Shown in pieces: positions 5,000 to 6,479 of a DNA stretch of 6,479 nucleotides (the stretch's first letter is position 1; each line of letters starts with the position of its first letter). The notes below the pieces were generated by a model, which had not been told where the DNA came from, did no database searches, and worked only from the letters and a program-made list of their open reading frames with translations. A program made the translations under genes and the position numbers. The DNA comes from Kiritimatiellales bacterium (GTDB lineage Bacteria > Verrucomicrobiota > Kiritimatiellia > Kiritimatiellales > Pontiellaceae): NCBI GenBank assembly GCA_013042165.1, contig JABDQT010000080.1:1-6479 (forward strand), given 5' to 3'.

Positions 5000-5656
5000 A
5001 AAATACACTTCCGTGTGGATCTGCGCGGCGGGCAGGCCCTTATCCTGCAGCAGATCGAAGGCTTCGTAAATCATATCGCAGTTGCCGCAGAGAAAGGCGT
5101 TGGTCTCGGGCGGAACCTCCAGCGTGCGGAGATAGTCGGTGACCCGCCCTTTGAAGTCGCTGCCACCCTCCCGCGAAACGCAGTGGAAATAGCGGTCGCC
5201 GTAGAATGTCGACTCATAAGCTTCCTCCATTTTCGCCGTTCCGTGTATCAGGCGGTAATCCAGCTCCGGATAGGACTCGACGAAGCTGTGATACGGGGAA
5301 ATGCCCGTGCCGGTGGCGACAAACAGCAGCGGTTTGTCCCGAAGCTGATCAATCAGCTTGAAGTGTCCATACGGCCCGCCGACACTCACTGAGTCGCCGA
5401 CGTCACAATCGCATAACTGCTTTGAAACCAGGCCATCTTCGACGCGACGCACGAGAACTTCCAAATGATCGACATTGGAGCCGGAATAAACGGAATAGTC
5501 GCGAATCTCTGGATCGTCCTCGATCCCGACGCGGATATATTGCCCCGGATCGAACTCCAGACCCGCCCGTTCAAACCGCAATACGGCGGTCGACTCCGTC
5601 AACCGGCGGACTTCCAAAACCCGGCAGACCCTTCTCTTCTTTTTGGTTGTCAACAT
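4997..5656 (-). CDS. Ferredoxin/flavodoxin-NAD(P)H reductase-type FAD oxidoreductase
   Basis: A 219-residue cytoplasmic flavoprotein of the FNR superfamily, moving electrons between NAD(P)H and a one-electron carrier through FAD. The FAD-binding barrel spans about residues 6-100, with DPGQY (36-40), the flavin-binding RDYS (52-55) and GGPYGHF (93-99). The NAD(P)-binding domain follows, with LLFVATGTGISPYHSF (110-125), LIHGTA and FLCGNCDMIYEAFDLL (188-203). It ends in HTEVYF, the usual aromatic C-terminus. There is no ferredoxin domain or extra Fe-S motif, and it is slightly shorter than E. coli Fpr (~248). The physiological partner cannot be told from sequence. The start is supported by AGGAG six bases upstream of the ATG and by a near-consensus promoter. 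It is upstream of miaB on the same strand. Alternatives are a phenol hydroxylase/toluene dioxygenase-type reductase component or a sulfhydrogenase-type subunit; neither has support here. Confidence 0.9.
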   Translation of the reverse strand: MLTTKKKRRVCRVLEVRRLTESTAVLRFERAGLEFDPGQYIRVGIEDDPEIRDYSVYSGSNVDHLEVLVRRVEDGLVSKQLCDCDVGDSVSVGGPYGHFKLIDQLRDKPLLFVATGTGISPYHSFVESYPELDYRLIHGTAKMEEAYESTFYGDRYFHCVSREGGSDFKGRVTDYLRTLEVPPETNAFLCGNCDMIYEAFDLLQDKGLPAAQIHTEVYF

Positions 5657-5714
5657 CGGTAACTCCTGACTGCAGAAACAGACCGTTTTGGTGCTGTATC
5701 GCTAAAGGCTCGGG

Positions 5715-5743
5715 TTTATAGTTTCAGGCCGCGGGAAAGTCAA
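5715..5743 (-). promoter_or_regulatory. Near-consensus sigma70-type promoter for the FNR-like gene (and possibly miaB)
   Basis: On the minus strand TTGACT (5738-5743) and TATAAA (5715-5720) are separated by exactly 17 bp. Each hexamer matches 5 of 6 consensus bases. Transcription should start near 5708, giving a ~50-nt leader that includes the AGGAG ribosome-binding site. Confidence 0.72.
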
Positions 5744-5774
5744 ACCGAACCGTGCCGCAACATGCCGGATGCGC

Positions 5775-5823
5775 CAAGCCTGCAAACGAGGCTTGTAATC
5801 CCGCCTCAAGGTTTTACCTTGGG
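5775..5823 (+). promoter_or_regulatory. Two consecutive hairpins in the leader of the ABC transporter gene
   Basis: CAAGCC (5775-5780) pairs with GGCTTG (5790-5795) around a nine-base loop. CAAGGT (5807-5812) pairs with ACCTTG (5816-5821) around TTT, extendable by two pairs to 5805-5823. They end 10 bases before the ribosome-binding site. No U-run follows, so they are not a terminator. They may be a leader structure or protein-binding dyads. I recognise no riboswitch. Confidence 0.4.
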
Positions 5824-5832
5824 CGTCCGCTG

Positions 5833-5838
5833 AAGGAG
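5833..5838 (+). promoter_or_regulatory. Shine-Dalgarno AAGGAG that points to a non-ATG start
   Basis: AAGGAG is followed after seven bases by ATC at 5846, where a start codon would be ideally placed. ACG at 5843 is four bases away. TGA at 5831-5833 closes the frame just upstream, so the N-terminus of the ABC transporter must begin in this short interval or later. Confidence 0.65.
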
Positions 5839-5845
5839 AAAAACG

Positions 5846-6479
5846 ATCGAGCCGGATAACATCAGAATTGGCCGCTACTTCAAACCGCACCGCCAGGAGA
5901 TTGCGGCCACCGTGCTGTTCGTGCTGATTGCGGTCGGCATCAACCTCTATTTGCCGTTCATCATGCGTCAGGTGATCGACGGCCTCACTGCGCAGTCGCT
6001 GGACCGGAACATTCTGCTCCGCCTGCTCGGCACCTATCTCCTGCTGGGCACCATCTCGGTGATTGTTTCCCGCCTGCTGCGGCGTATTCCGCTGAAGCTG
6101 TCGCACAAAATCGAATATGCGCTGCGCACCGATGTGTTTCGTCATCTGACCCGGCTCGATCAGGAATACTACCGCGGCGAACGCACCGGCGATCTGATGA
6201 CCCGCATGTCGTCCGACATCAACCTCGTGCGCGATGCCATCGGCCAGGGGCTGCTGCAGGGCATCCGCACCCTTGCCGTACTCCTGCTGGCCTCCGTGGT
6301 GATGGTGCTGACGCAACCGGAGCTGGCCGGGCTGGTCTTTGCGCTCTATTTTCCGATGGTAGGCATCTTCTTCCTGATTTTGCGCGTAATGCGGCGGCGG
6401 CAGAAGGACCTGCAGGAGCATGTTTCGGACGTCTCCAACTTTTCGCAGGAAAGCTTTTCCGGCATCCGCTGCATCAAGG
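5846..6479 (+). CDS. ABC exporter, type I transmembrane domain (MdlA/YheI-like), 3' end outside window
   Basis: The first ~211 codons of an ABC-type multidrug/lipid exporter subunit that would drive export across the inner membrane with ATP. The visible part is the six-helix transmembrane domain. TM1 begins about residue 20 (IAATVLFVLIAVGINLYLPF), followed by the loop MRQVIDGL, TM2 (LLGTYLLLGTISVIVSRLL), the coupling region HKIEYALRTDVFRHLTRLDQEYY, and the family motif GERTGDLMTRMSSDINLVRDAIGQG (about 112-136). TM3 and TM4 (LAVLLLASVVMVL, LVFALYFPMVGIFFLIL) come next, ending in VSNFSQESFSGIRCIK. The nucleotide-binding domain lies past the edge. The pattern best fits MdlA/YheI-type half-transporters, which usually pair with a second subunit. 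Downstream of the ribosome-binding site the peptide reads (I)EPDNIRIGRYFKPH, a natural N-terminus, but its first codon is ATC, not ATG. The next standard starts (GTG 5912, ATG 5963) would remove the conserved RYFKPH or all of TM1. Confidence 0.9.
   Translation, partial: MEPDNIRIGRYFKPHRQEIAATVLFVLIAVGINLYLPFIMRQVIDGLTAQSLDRNILLRLLGTYLLLGTISVIVSRLLRRIPLKLSHKIEYALRTDVFRHLTRLDQEYYRGERTGDLMTRMSSDINLVRDAIGQGLLQGIRTLAVLLLASVVMVLTQPELAGLVFALYFPMVGIFFLILRVMRRRQKDLQEHVSDVSNFSQESFSGIRCIK

Noticed and set aside
4988..5392. 134-codon plus-strand open frame
   Set aside because: It is the shadow of the FNR-like gene, with no motif of its own.
5702..6421. 239-codon minus-strand open frame rich in His and Gln
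   Set aside because: It is antisense to the ABC transporter membrane domain. The composition is typical of a reverse-complement shadow.

Overview
The window is a gene-dense, moderately GC-rich stretch of bacterial chromosome. It holds eight genes, two of them cut by the window edges. It suggests a free-living anaerobe or facultative anaerobe with a Gram-negative-type envelope. The evidence is an [FeFe]-hydrogenase-associated regulator beside aspartate ammonia-lyase, a signal-peptide protein with a predicted outer-membrane barrel, a lysine/alanine/proline-rich histone-H1-like protein joined to a DUF2934-like domain, and dispersed palindromic repeats. This mix is reminiscent of the PVC superphylum (Kiritimatiellota/Lentisphaerota-like). 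That placement is an impression from gene style, not a measured result.

Layout. Positions 1-586 (minus strand) carry a TM1266-type hydrogenase-system regulator followed by the 5' part of aspA. A degenerate heptanucleotide tandem repeat lies inside aspA near the window edge. In other genomes both genes cluster with the hydE/hydF/hydG maturases, so a maturation locus may continue past position 1. Positions 767-1324 (plus) encode a cysteine-rich YkgJ-like CxxCxxCC protein, divergent from the regulator. Positions 1432-2790 (plus) encode an exported DUF3943 protein with a beta-barrel-like C-terminal half, behind a plausible sigma70-type promoter. Positions 2985-3349 (plus) encode the H1-like/DUF2934 protein. 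It has an excellent ribosome-binding site but an apparent -1 frame change after codon 14, and it ends at a strong intrinsic terminator.

Positions 3433-3531 hold a hairpin and a pair of REP-like palindromes in inverted arrangement (a BIME-like unit). On the minus strand, an FNR-type flavin oxidoreductase (4997-5656) lies upstream of miaB (3577-4914), separated by a ~70-bp imperfect inverted repeat. The FNR gene has a near-consensus promoter. Divergent from it, an ABC exporter subunit of the MdlA/YheI type runs off the right edge. It has a textbook ribosome-binding site but no standard start codon at the expected position.

The genes form several small units rather than one pathway. The left end is linked to hydrogenase metabolism, the right end to tRNA modification, redox and export. 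I see no clear evidence of a wholly new multi-gene system. The strongest leads are the frame change in the H1-like gene, the REP doublet, the repeat inside aspA, and the non-standard start of the ABC transporter.
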